Program-made: the position numbers and the translations under genes
Source of the DNA: Parcubacteria group bacterium
GTDB taxonomy: Bacteria; Patescibacteriota; Minisyncoccia; Phycocordibacterales; CALRHW01
DNA length: 11,477 nt
Assembly: GCA_943359555.1 (NCBI GenBank)
Contig: CALRHW010000016.1
Coordinates: 1 to 11,477 of the forward strand
Direction of reading: 5' to 3'
Part shown: positions 1 to 7,212 of the stretch, in pieces
Position numbering within the stretch: position 1 is the first letter of the stretch
Layout of the letters: the number at the start of each line of letters is the position of its first letter
The notes under the pieces: model-generated
The model's input: the letters and a program-made list of their open reading frames with translations, nothing else
The model's database searches: none
Told to the model about the DNA's origin: nothing

Positions 1-129
1 TTAAAAAGTAAAAATAGAGTTTGTGTTTCTAAATGCACGCGTAAATCGTTGCTACGATTTCTGCTCCGCTCGGCGCCGTCGCGCCTGCGCGAGTCATTTA
101 TAAACACAAACTCTATTTTTACTTTTTAA
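1..129. terminator. Long inverted repeat, probable bidirectional terminator after gatB
   Basis: Bases 1-28 and 102-129 are perfect reverse complements of each other (28 of 28), enclosing a 73-base centre. A further short match (30-35 with 95-100) follows after one mismatch. The arms are A/T-rich at the outer ends, so RNA from either strand would be a long stem followed by a U-rich tail, the form of an intrinsic terminator. It begins 3 bases after the gatB stop codon and is the first terminator-like structure downstream of secA. The unusual part is the centre, which is strongly GC-rich (about 80% G+C at 61-95) in an otherwise AT-rich window. Because the left arm starts at base 1, the palindrome may continue outside the window. 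Termination is inferred from the form; the inverted repeat is seen directly. Confidence 0.75.
30..100. repeat. GC-rich palindromic core, possibly a REP-like element
   Basis: The core of the larger palindrome has its own internal structure. Bases 43-49 and 54-60 form a perfect 7-bp hairpin with a 4-base loop. Bases 71-78 are a perfect 8-base palindrome, and 38-41 can pair with 88-91. The outer edges (30-35 and 95-100) are complementary. The base composition is unlike everything around it. This arrangement suggests a small non-coding palindromic repeat, of the REP or miniature-element type, sitting in the loop of a terminator. Only one copy is visible in this window, so calling it a repeat family is inference. 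It could also be a structured RNA segment. Confidence 0.4.
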
Positions 130-132
130 ACA

Positions 133-1578
133 CTACTTCAACAATGATATAAGAAGCTCTTTGAGCACAGTAGGATTTGCAGAACCTTTTGTTGCTTTCA
201 TTCCCTGCCCTACTAAAAATTGAAGCGCCGATTCTTTTCCATTTTTGTAATCAGTGACTACTAGAGAATTTTCTTCAATGATTTTTTCAATAATAATTTT
301 TAATGCTCCAGTATTACTTTCTTGTAACAAATGTTTTGATTCTGCAATATCTTGTGGACTTCCTCCATCATCAAACATAACCTTTAGAATATCTTTTGCG
401 CCACGAGAAGAAACTTTATTATCCTCCACCATCTGCATAAGTGACGCAAAATTTGATGCTTTTATTTTCTCACCTAAATGTGAAAGTGTGTCGCTAGTAT
501 CATCACCCGCAGATTTTACAAGCCCGAGTAAATCAGAAATAATATAATTTGAAGCGAGGCGAATCAGTTTTTTATTTCCATCAAAAGAAGAAACTGCGAG
601 CTCAAAATATGTACCAAGTGCAGTAAGACGCACAAACATTTCTGCGTCTTCCTTTTTCATCCCATACTCACTGATAAACCTCTCTCTCCTCTCGCTAGGA
701 AGCTCTGGTAAACTTTTTGTAAGCACATCGCTTGCAAATTCTGGAATTTCGCTTAGACGAAGTTTTGCTAAATCTGGATCTGGAAAATATCTATAATCAT
801 GAGAATCTTCTTTTATCCGCTGAGAAAAAGTGACTTCTTTGTTTTCATCCCAACCACGAGTTTCCTGCACCACTTTCTCTCCTTTTAAAATAAGCTCAAT
901 GTGTCTTTTAGTCTCAAATTCAATTGCCTTCTCCACCGCTTTAAAAGAATTCAGATTTTTTACTTCTACTTTTGTGCCGAGCAAAACTTCTTTATTGCTC
1001 ACAGAAATATTTGCCTCAACGCGCATTTCTCCTTTTTCCATATTCGCTTCACTTGCGCCGAGATACTGAAGTAGGAGCTGAAGCTCGCGCGCAAAAGTTG
1101 AGGCTTGCTCTGCAGTATGAATCACTGGCTCAGTCACAAGCTCCATCAAAGGCACGCCTGCGCGATTGAAATCAAGAAGACTAAAATCGCCCTTTTCGTG
1201 ACTAGATTTTGCTGTATCTTCCTCTAGATGCACCCTTGTAAGCTCTACGCCCGCAAGAGAGCCACCTTGCACCAAAGGGTGCTTATATTGACTGATTTGA
1301 TAGCCTTTTGGGATATCTGGGTAAAAGTAGTTCTTGCGGTCAAACTCGGTAAAATCGGCTAGTTTTCCGCCTACCGCCGTGCCGAGCCGAAGCACCTGCC
1401 TTACAGCTTCTTTATTTATCACAGGAAGAGTGCCCGGATGACCCATACAGATTGGGCAGACGTTTACGTTTGGACGCTTCTCATGAGTGTCGTTTTTTGA
1501 TGCACAAAACATCTTACTCTCCGTCTTTAGCTCCGCGTGAATTTCTAGACCGACTGTCGTTTTAAATTGCGATGACAT
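133..1578 (-). CDS. gatB: Aspartyl/glutamyl-tRNA amidotransferase subunit B
   Basis: GatB is the kinase and tRNA-binding subunit of the cytoplasmic GatCAB complex, which converts Glu-tRNA(Gln) to Gln-tRNA(Gln), and in some bacteria Asp-tRNA(Asn) to Asn-tRNA(Asn). The 481-residue product has the usual family length. Visible signatures are GLEIH (10-14), FDRKNYFYPDIPKGYQISQ (79-97), HLEEDTAK (117-124), DFNRAGVPLMELVTEP (136-151), a KEDSHDYRYFPDPDL block before the helical domain, and a C-terminal YqeY-like tail. The zinc-type cysteines are incomplete: C25, C41 and C44 are present, but the usual CxC partner is S27. The ATG start gives the canonical N-terminus. No Shine-Dalgarno is visible and obg ends 12 bases upstream. 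A candidate promoter overlaps the obg stop. Partners gatA and gatC are not in the window. Identification is firm. Confidence 0.97.
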   Translation of the reverse strand: MSSQFKTTVGLEIHAELKTESKMFCASKNDTHEKRPNVNVCPICMGHPGTLPVINKEAVRQVLRLGTAVGGKLADFTEFDRKNYFYPDIPKGYQISQYKHPLVQGGSLAGVELTRVHLEEDTAKSSHEKGDFSLLDFNRAGVPLMELVTEPVIHTAEQASTFARELQLLLQYLGASEANMEKGEMRVEANISVSNKEVLLGTKVEVKNLNSFKAVEKAIEFETKRHIELILKGEKVVQETRGWDENKEVTFSQRIKEDSHDYRYFPDPDLAKLRLSEIPEFASDVLTKSLPELPSERRERFISEYGMKKEDAEMFVRLTALGTYFELAVSSFDGNKKLIRLASNYIISDLLGLVKSAGDDTSDTLSHLGEKIKASNFASLMQMVEDNKVSSRGAKDILKVMFDDGGSPQDIAESKHLLQESNTGALKIIIEKIIEENSLVVTDYKNGKESALQFLVGQGMKATKGSANPTVLKELLISLLK

Positions 1579-1587
1579 AATCTATAT

Positions 1588-1617
1588 ATTTTATTCGGCT
1601 GTGAGCATTTTTATCAA
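1588..1617 (-). promoter_or_regulatory. Candidate gatB promoter at the end of obg
   Basis: On the minus strand, TTGATA (1612-1617) and TAAAAT (1588-1593) are separated by 18 bases, each matching the sigma-70-type consensus at 5 of 6 positions. The -10 hexamer includes the obg stop codon TAA and lies 9 bases before the gatB ATG. Transcription would therefore start within a few bases of the start codon, giving a nearly leaderless message. AT-rich sequence produces such matches by chance, so this is inference, supported by the same geometry at other genes in the window. Confidence 0.4.
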
Positions 1618-2562
1618 ACTATCTTTTAGTATTTTTACAGACGCGTCATCAAGCACCGACACAGACAATATTTCTTTATTTAATTTTGCGAGCGATTTTT
1701 TTGCTTTTGCCAAGATTTCAGGCGAAACTGCATCAGTTTTTGTAAGCACAATTATTTCTTTTTTCTCTGCGAGCTCTTTATTGTAATCGGAGAGTTCTTT
1801 GCGAATTGTTTTATATGCTTTTACAACATCTTCGTTTTCAAGTGAAACACAGTGTAAAATCATTTTTGTGCGTTTTATGTGGCGGAGAAATTTATGACCA
1901 AGTCCGCGACCTTGTGAAGCACCTTCTATCAAGCCCGGAATGTCGGCAATGATAAAACCATACATGTCGCCGAGATTTGGCTCTAAAGTAGTAAACTCAT
2001 AACTTCCCACAGTGGCTTTTGCATTTGTGAGAGCATTAAGTAGACTTGATTTACCCGCATTTGGAAAACCTGCGAGACCAAGATCGGCGACAAGCTCAAG
2101 CTCAATATAAAAATCTGCACCGTCTCCTTCTTTTCCACCAGTAAACTCTTTTGGACGGACATTTGTAGAGGCCTTGAAATGCTCGTTACCAAGTCCACCG
2201 CGACCACCTTCAAGAATCATTATTTTTTCTCCGTCTTTTAAAAGATTGTATTTTTTGCCGTTTACAAGATTGGTAAGCACGCTACCGATAGGCATTTCTA
2301 CTATCAAATCTTTTCCGTCTTTTCCGTGCATACTATTTTTCATTCCTCCGCCAGCATTTTCTGCGACGATTTCTTTTATGTGTTTATATTTACGAAAAAT
2401 AGCTAGGTCGCGCACTGCTTGCACATACACATGACCACCTCGCCCGCCGTTACCTCCAGCAGCACCAGCCTTATCTTTTCCCTTTTCTTGCCGCCAACGC
2501 ACAACACCGCTTCCGCCGTTGCCCGCTTTTATATGTATTTTTAATTCATCTATAAATGCCAT
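1591..2562 (-). CDS. obg: Obg-family GTPase (ObgE/CgtA), short form
   Basis: Obg is a GTPase that assists assembly of the large ribosomal subunit and links it to growth and stress state. The 323-residue product starts with the glycine-rich Obg domain (about 1-157, with GNGGSG, GGNGGRGG and GGRGGLGNEHF). The G domain follows: G1 GFPNAGKS (165-172), the switch I stretch YEFTTLEPNLG (188-198), G3 DIPG (207-210), G4 TKTD (274-277) and a G5-like SVS near 300. The G4 motif has T where Obg proteins usually have N (NKxD), and switch I has YEF rather than the common YPF. The protein ends right after the G domain, without the C-terminal extension of many Obg proteins. The ATG start matches the family N-terminus. 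AAGGT lies only 2 bases before it, closer than a normal ribosome binding site. gatB follows 12 bases downstream. Confidence 0.96.
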   Translation of the reverse strand: MAFIDELKIHIKAGNGGSGVVRWRQEKGKDKAGAAGGNGGRGGHVYVQAVRDLAIFRKYKHIKEIVAENAGGGMKNSMHGKDGKDLIVEMPIGSVLTNLVNGKKYNLLKDGEKIMILEGGRGGLGNEHFKASTNVRPKEFTGGKEGDGADFYIELELVADLGLAGFPNAGKSSLLNALTNAKATVGSYEFTTLEPNLGDMYGFIIADIPGLIEGASQGRGLGHKFLRHIKRTKMILHCVSLENEDVVKAYKTIRKELSDYNKELAEKKEIIVLTKTDAVSPEILAKAKKSLAKLNKEILSVSVLDDASVKILKDSLIKMLTAE

Positions 2563-2570
2563 TTACCTTG

Positions 2571-2598
2571 ATACTATATTATTTTGGCAAGTTTTCAA
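2571..2598 (-). promoter_or_regulatory. Candidate obg promoter
   Basis: TTGAAA (2593-2598) and TAGTAT (2571-2576) on the minus strand are separated by 16 bases in the 45-base gap between the MYG1-family gene and obg. The -10 hexamer, a 4 of 6 match, ends 8 bases before the obg ATG, so the message would have almost no leader. The AAGGT at 2565-2569 would then lie at the extreme 5' end and might not act as a ribosome binding site. This is a moderate sequence match only. Confidence 0.35.
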
Positions 2599-2607
2599 GC
2601 GGTGCTC

Positions 2608-3498
2608 TTAGTTTTCAAGTGCGATTTTTGCAAGAGCAAGTGCGCCCTCTTTTGATTTTGCCACTGCTAGAAAAAGCTTGTTGTGGCAAAAAAGTGCGTC
2701 TGCGACACCTGTAACTTCTGCGAGTTCTTTATCTTTTAATCCGGCCCAAGACGCTGGTAAGTTTTTTCTATTCTTAAAAACCTGCGTGCCGTCACTCACC
2801 GCCCTTACTCTCCAAAAACTATTAACTCCGTCTTGATAAACTATAAAAAGTGGCTCTGGATGTTTCATTAGACTAACCCATGGATATTTTTGAGAAAGAA
2901 TGATAAGACGCTTGTCTTCTGCTTTTTGGTAGGCTTGCTCTACTAGGTCGCCTGCTTCTTTTAAATTAGTTAGAACGACAATTTCTCGCGTGATGATTTT
3001 TTTTGCCATCGTGACCATTTCAAGAAAAGTTTTATCAACTGACAGTAAGTCTTCTTTCCAAGTTGGGCGAAAGATATGTACTAAATCTTGAATTGTGTAA
3101 GGTAGAATATTTGGAAAAACTGGAGAATAAATATTTACACCGTTGTCGTTTGCGTCAATGTGGGTGATAAGTTTTTCGTCTATCATTTTTGCGATTTCTA
3201 GACTATCACACACCTGCGAGCCGTATTTTTTCCAGACAAGTCCAGCAGAGGCAAAGGGAATACCGTTTTCGCGGGCGCCTGCGCCGCCCGCTTGATGATG
3301 GTCAAATCTATTTTTTTCTACATCATTGATCCCGCCGATGTCCACCAAAAAATCCGCTGAAGCAAACTGACTCGCGTCACGAGTGCGGACGATTTCTATC
3401 TGCGCTTCTTTTTCAAAAGCGAGCGAAAGTACCGCGATCGCAAATATGTCGTCGCTGTGAAAATCGCCATTGTGGGTAACTATTTTTAGGATTTTCAT
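2608..3498 (-). CDS. MYG1-family metal-dependent protein hydrolase/exonuclease
   Basis: This 296-residue protein belongs to the MYG1 (GAMM1, UPF0160) family, related to DHH phosphoesterases. The human member acts as a 3'-5' RNA exonuclease; the bacterial role is not established. Visible signatures are THNGDFHSDD (8-17), VDIGG (52-56), RFDHHQ (64-69) and HIDANDNG (113-120). Together these supply the histidines and aspartates of a likely two-metal site. The C-terminal part has the family's WRVRAVSDG, LPASWAGLKDKEL and ADALFCHN blocks, so the gene appears complete. Members from eukaryotes are longer. The start is ATG with no Shine-Dalgarno; an extended -10 promoter lies 6 bases upstream. It sits between the cation ATPase (50-base gap) and obg (45-base gap). 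A function in RNA or nucleotide turnover is inferred from the family only. Confidence 0.9.
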   Translation of the reverse strand: MKILKIVTHNGDFHSDDIFAIAVLSLAFEKEAQIEIVRTRDASQFASADFLVDIGGINDVEKNRFDHHQAGGAGARENGIPFASAGLVWKKYGSQVCDSLEIAKMIDEKLITHIDANDNGVNIYSPVFPNILPYTIQDLVHIFRPTWKEDLLSVDKTFLEMVTMAKKIITREIVVLTNLKEAGDLVEQAYQKAEDKRLIILSQKYPWVSLMKHPEPLFIVYQDGVNSFWRVRAVSDGTQVFKNRKNLPASWAGLKDKELAEVTGVADALFCHNKLFLAVAKSKEGALALAKIALEN

Positions 3499-3504
3499 AA
3501 GAGA

Positions 3505-3533
3505 AACATAACATGCAAAAACGCTGGTTGCAA
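3505..3533 (-). promoter_or_regulatory. Candidate MYG1 gene promoter with extended -10
   Basis: TTGCAA (3528-3533), 17 bases, then TATGTT (3505-3510) preceded by TGT (3511-3513) form a -35 and extended -10 pattern on the minus strand. The -10 hexamer ends 6 bases before the ATG, so transcription would be expected to start at or next to the start codon. There is no Shine-Dalgarno in the same stretch, which fits a leaderless message. Inferred from sequence form and spacing. Confidence 0.45.
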
Positions 3534-3548
3534 ACGAAATAAATTAGT

Positions 3549-6248
3549 TTATACACTTATTCTCTCTGGCTTCCTCGCAAAATATTTCCTAAACTCCTCC
3601 ACTATTATCACGGTTGTTGATATAGAAATTATCGCAAGCCACTCGGACAAGTTGAGTGGAGTCGTGTGAAGAACTTTTTGCATAAAAGGATTGTAAACAG
3701 CAAAAAACTGAAGTGCCACTACTATCACCGTCGCGCCGACCAGATAAAGATTTGAGAAAATTTTTGCGGAGAAAATAGAATGACTTTCAGAACGACAATT
3801 CCAAGCATTGAACCATTGAAGCACTGCGAGGGTGGTCAAAGCCATCGTAGAAGCTTTTGCAAAATCCACAGCATATACAGCGCCAAATATATATAAAGTG
3901 CAAAACATCATTACCGCGCCCATTATAATCATACGAATTAGAGCAATTCGGCTCATAAAAAATCTATTATGTGGCTCTACTCCATTTTGCCCGAGTTTTT
4001 CACGAGGTTCCATTGCCATTGCAACAACAAGAAAACCGTCAGTCACAAGATTTAGCCAAAGTATTTGGCTCGGTAAAAGTGGTAAAGGCAAGGTGAGCAA
4101 AAGTGCGCCGAGCACGACAAATAGCTCGCCTGCGCCCGTAGAAAAAAGATAAAGAATGACTTTTTTTATACTCGCATAAATATTTCTCCCCTCCTCAATT
4201 GCCGAGATAATACTTTTAAAATTGTCATCTAAAAGCACGATGTCCGCAGCTTCTTTTGTTACTTCCGTGCCGATTTTTCCCATCGCAATACCGAGGTCTG
4301 CCGCAACAAGTGAAAGAGCATCATTTACTCCGTCGCCCGTCATTGCAATAACATCTCCACGCATTTTGTACGCCTCAATAATTTTTAATTTGTGCTCAGG
4401 CGTAACGCGCGCAAAAACACTTACATTGTTTAGACGGTGCATGAGTTCGGAAACGCTCAATTCTTCGATTTCTTTTCCTGTCATTACAAGGTCGCCTTCG
4501 CGGAAAATTCCCACCTCACGCGCTAAAGCTTCGGCAGTCACTTTATGATCTCCTGTAATCATTACAACTCTTATTCCGCTTTCTTGTGTAATTTTTATGG
4601 ATTCAAAAACATCAGCACGAAGTACGTCACGCATTCCAAAAAACCCCACAAAACAAAGTTTTGGAAGAGCATCTAGTTTAATATCATTTCCTGCATTTTT
4701 ATTTATTGCGCAGGCAATCACACGCAGACCTTGACGCGACATGCTGTGGATTTGCAACTCCATTTTTTTTCTGTCGTCTTCGGTTATTTTTCGTACTTTT
4801 CCATCTTCCAAAATCAATTCTGCAAGTGAAAGTATTGTCTCTGGCACACCAGTAATCGTAAGAAACATTTTCTTTTTCGTGAGATGAAGAGTGGTGTGAA
4901 ATTTTGTTTTTGTATCAAAAGGAATGTCCATCACGCGTGGCTCCTCTTGTTCCAATTCGTCTTTATCAAAACCTAGCTTTTCACCAAGCACGAGTAACGC
5001 AGCTTCCGTAGGATCTCCCGACACTTTCCACACACCTTCTTTTTCTAAAAATGAAACTCGTGCGCCTGCGCAAAATGTGGCGATTTTCCCCATAAGTAGA
5101 AGCTCGGGATGATTGGCTGTGTCTATATCATTGCCCGACAAGCTCACCTGCCCTTTTGATTCATAACCATTGCCTGTGATTTTGAAAAGATTTCCAGAAG
5201 TAAAAACTCTTTCCACCATAAGCTCGTTTTTGGTAATCGTACCAGTCTTATCCACAGCAATAACTTTTGCTTGACCGAGCGACTCTACCGCTTGAAGTTT
5301 TTTAACTAGAGCATTTTGTTTTGCCATTCTATAAACGCCTGTCGCAAGCACCAAAGTAATAACAATAGGAAGGCCTTCTGGAATAAGAGAAACCGCCACA
5401 GCAACCGTGGTAAAAAACATATCTCGCATAGAATTGCCAAAAAGAAGACCTACAAAAAATACGATAACACTCAAAACAAGAACTGTAATACTGAGAAATT
5501 TGGACAGCTCTTTTATATCTTTTTTGAGTGGCGCATCAGAGTCTATAGTGAGTATTTTTTCAGAAATTTTGCCGATAATTGTGTTTATTCCTGTAGCGAC
5601 CACAATCGCACGCGCAACACCAGTAAGTACAAAAGTTCCCTTAAAAGCCATGTTGTGTTGATCTGCCGTAGGCACATCTCTTTGCGCCATCACCAAAGAG
5701 TTTTTGAAAACAGAGCCTGACTCGCCAGTCAAAGCAGACTCATCTATTTTTAGATTTGTTGATTCTATTATTCGCACATCACCAGAAACTTTATCTCCCT
5801 CACGCAAAACAATGACGTCTCCTGGCACAAGCTCTGTGTCGGTTATTACTGTCTCACGCGCATCGCGTATAACAACAGCATCGGTCTTTGTAAAATTGGA
5901 AAGTGCCTTAAGTGTGTTTTGCGCTTTGCCTTCTTGTAAAAATCCGATGACTGCATTTGCAAGTAGAACAAATAAAATGATGTAAGAATCAGCGTGTTCA
6001 CCAAGAAAAAATACTATAACGCTCGCAATTAAAAGAATGTAGATAAGTGGACTTTGAAATTGGCGTAAAAAAAGAGTTGTCTTGGAGGTTACTTTTGCTT
6101 CCGTGAGCTTATTTTGCCCATATATAGAAAGTCGGTTTTCTGCTTCTGTTTGCGTGAGTCCGTGTGATGTAGAATTAAAAAAATCTAAAACATTGGAAAT
6201 GTTTTGCCCATACCATGGCATATTTTGTTTTGAAATACTTTCATTCAC
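3549..6248 (-). CDS. P2-type cation-transporting ATPase, probably Ca2+
   Basis: An integral membrane pump of 899 residues, typical of P2A (SERCA/PMR1-like) ATPases, that uses ATP to move cations, most likely Ca2+ out of the cytoplasm. In order: the N-terminal cation-ATPase domain, membrane helices near 65-82 and 87-105, actuator motif TGES (174-177), PEGLP in M4 (290-294), phosphorylation site DKTGT (D333), GDPTEAAL (411-418), TGD (565-567), GDGVND (638-643), M5 with GAGE (705-708), M6 with NLVTDG (733-738) and a C-terminal helical bundle. Aligned by eye to SERCA, the site II residues in M4 and M6 (E291, N733, D737) are present, whereas the M5 asparagine of site I is G705 (E708 is kept). The usual KGAPE of the nucleotide-binding domain reads TGVPE (466-470). 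The start shown is GTG; an ATG nine codons later would lose little. No Shine-Dalgarno is visible. The DsbB-like gene ends 27 bases upstream. Ion specificity is inferred. Confidence 0.92.
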   Translation of the reverse strand: MNESISKQNMPWYGQNISNVLDFFNSTSHGLTQTEAENRLSIYGQNKLTEAKVTSKTTLFLRQFQSPLIYILLIASVIVFFLGEHADSYIILFVLLANAVIGFLQEGKAQNTLKALSNFTKTDAVVIRDARETVITDTELVPGDVIVLREGDKVSGDVRIIESTNLKIDESALTGESGSVFKNSLVMAQRDVPTADQHNMAFKGTFVLTGVARAIVVATGINTIIGKISEKILTIDSDAPLKKDIKELSKFLSITVLVLSVIVFFVGLLFGNSMRDMFFTTVAVAVSLIPEGLPIVITLVLATGVYRMAKQNALVKKLQAVESLGQAKVIAVDKTGTITKNELMVERVFTSGNLFKITGNGYESKGQVSLSGNDIDTANHPELLLMGKIATFCAGARVSFLEKEGVWKVSGDPTEAALLVLGEKLGFDKDELEQEEPRVMDIPFDTKTKFHTTLHLTKKKMFLTITGVPETILSLAELILEDGKVRKITEDDRKKMELQIHSMSRQGLRVIACAINKNAGNDIKLDALPKLCFVGFFGMRDVLRADVFESIKITQESGIRVVMITGDHKVTAEALAREVGIFREGDLVMTGKEIEELSVSELMHRLNNVSVFARVTPEHKLKIIEAYKMRGDVIAMTGDGVNDALSLVAADLGIAMGKIGTEVTKEAADIVLLDDNFKSIISAIEEGRNIYASIKKVILYLFSTGAGELFVVLGALLLTLPLPLLPSQILWLNLVTDGFLVVAMAMEPREKLGQNGVEPHNRFFMSRIALIRMIIMGAVMMFCTLYIFGAVYAVDFAKASTMALTTLAVLQWFNAWNCRSESHSIFSAKIFSNLYLVGATVIVVALQFFAVYNPFMQKVLHTTPLNLSEWLAIISISTTVIIVEEFRKYFARKPERISV

Positions 6249-6275
6249 AAAATTTTATGAAGTTTTTTAATCTGA

Positions 6276-6821
6276 CTAATTTAACGACACAATTTTTGAC
6301 TGCTTTTTTGCGGCTACAAATGTCAAAATCATCATCAAAAATACTGTAAACGCCATCATTGGAATGGTGATGTATCCAAACTCAAGTACATACATCTTTG
6401 AACACGCACCGCCCACCGCTGTGCAGGGTGTAAAAGAACGTCCGCCAAGCTGAGTAAAAGAATGATAAAGAGTAACTATTGCACCAATAACAGAAAGTGC
6501 GTAAACGTAAGGAATAATATTTTTGTCTTTACGCCAAAAAGCCAAGCCTAAAATAATAACTTGTGGGTAAAGGAATACGCGTGCTATCCAACACAAGACA
6601 CAAGGTTCAAAACCCACAAACTCAGAATAAAGCAGACTACCCACAAGAGCACTAAGTGCAAACAAAAAAGATAACGCGAGCACGTTGCGTCCAACCCACG
6701 ACACCGCCCGATCTGCAATTCTATTTCGCACTAAAAGGCAAAAAACAAAAACGACGATTAGAATGTCTGCAAAAAGTGTTCCCCAAGAAAAGATTGATGT
6801 GATGAGTTCGCCAGAAGTCAT
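6276..6821 (-). CDS. DsbB/BdbC-family disulfide bond formation protein
   Basis: A 181-residue inner-membrane thiol oxidase. This family reoxidises an exported thioredoxin-fold partner and passes the electrons to quinone. Hydrophobic segments lie near 14-32, 46-66, 82-97, 104-124 and 150-171. The redox pairs are visible: CVLC (C74, C77) in the context FEPCVLCWIARVFLYP, close to the BdbC/DsbB pattern, and C133 with C140 in the second external loop. Length and motifs match short BdbC-type members. The ATG lies 5 bases after the stop of the thioredoxin-like gene, with no separate ribosome binding site, so translational coupling is likely. The pair forms an evident oxidase-carrier module. The distinction between DsbB and BdbC naming is not meaningful from sequence alone. 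Confidence 0.92.
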   Translation of the reverse strand: MTSGELITSIFSWGTLFADILIVVFVFCLLVRNRIADRAVSWVGRNVLALSFLFALSALVGSLLYSEFVGFEPCVLCWIARVFLYPQVIILGLAFWRKDKNIIPYVYALSVIGAIVTLYHSFTQLGGRSFTPCTAVGGACSKMYVLEFGYITIPMMAFTVFLMMILTFVAAKKQSKIVSLN

Positions 6822-6826
6822 TTATT

Positions 6827-7195
6827 TTATGGGAGCTTACAGCCAGTAATACTTGCCAACTCTTCAAGAGAAAGCACTTGCGCCTTTCTTGTGCCGTCTT
6901 TAAAATCCCAAGTAGGATAACCTTTTATACCTTTGTCGGTACAACTTTTAAGCTGACCATTGCTGTCTGGTGTAGAACACTCTACATAAGGAAGTTTTTT
7001 TGCAGATCTACCAAAGAGAGCTTTCTCATCGCGACAATGTGGACACCAAAACGCTCCATAAAAAATCGCCCCGCTGTCTTTTATACATGTTGCAAAACCA
7101 TCTAGCTTGCCGGGCTTTGATGGAGCGAGAGCTAAAAAAACTGCTAAACCAATAAGAAACACGATAACGACAATTGCAATAATTTTTCCTTTCAT
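6827..7195 (-). CDS. Membrane-anchored thioredoxin-like protein, VKOR-associated type
   Basis: A 122-residue protein with an N-terminal hydrophobic anchor (about 4-24) and an exported thioredoxin-like domain. The active site is CPHC (C51, C54) in YGAFWCPHC, with the cis-proline region GYPTW (P94). The block from YGAFWCPHC through LFG, LPYVEC, GIKGYPTW and LEELASITG resembles the thioredoxin domain that is commonly fused to the C-terminus of bacterial vitamin K epoxide reductase (VKOR) homologues. Extra cysteines C37, C73, C85 and C119 are present; C73 and C85 match the position of an additional pair in that domain type. Here it is free-standing and followed 5 bases later by a DsbB/BdbC-type oxidase. 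The likely role is to donate disulfides to exported proteins. There is no Shine-Dalgarno; an extended -10 element lies 8 bases before the ATG. Confidence 0.9.
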   Translation of the reverse strand: MKGKIIAIVVIVFLIGLAVFLALAPSKPGKLDGFATCIKDSGAIFYGAFWCPHCRDEKALFGRSAKKLPYVECSTPDSNGQLKSCTDKGIKGYPTWDFKDGTRKAQVLSLEELASITGCKLP

Positions 7196-7203
7196 ATAAA
7201 AAT

Positions 7204-7212
7204 ATTATATCA
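7204..7212 (-). promoter_or_regulatory. Extended -10 promoter for the thioredoxin-like gene
   Basis: TGATATAAT on the minus strand is a perfect extended -10 element (TGn plus TATAAT). Its TGA is also the stop codon of the preceding DedA-family gene, and the hexamer ends 8 bases before the thioredoxin-like ATG. No good -35 is seen at the usual distance, which is tolerated at extended -10 promoters. Transcription would begin at or just before the start codon. The sequence match is direct; promoter activity is inferred. Confidence 0.5.

Noticed and set aside
3832..5985. Several plus-strand open frames of 60 to 134 codons
   Set aside because: They lie antisense to conserved ATPase domains and their products are serine/isoleucine-rich without motifs, as expected of antisense shadows.
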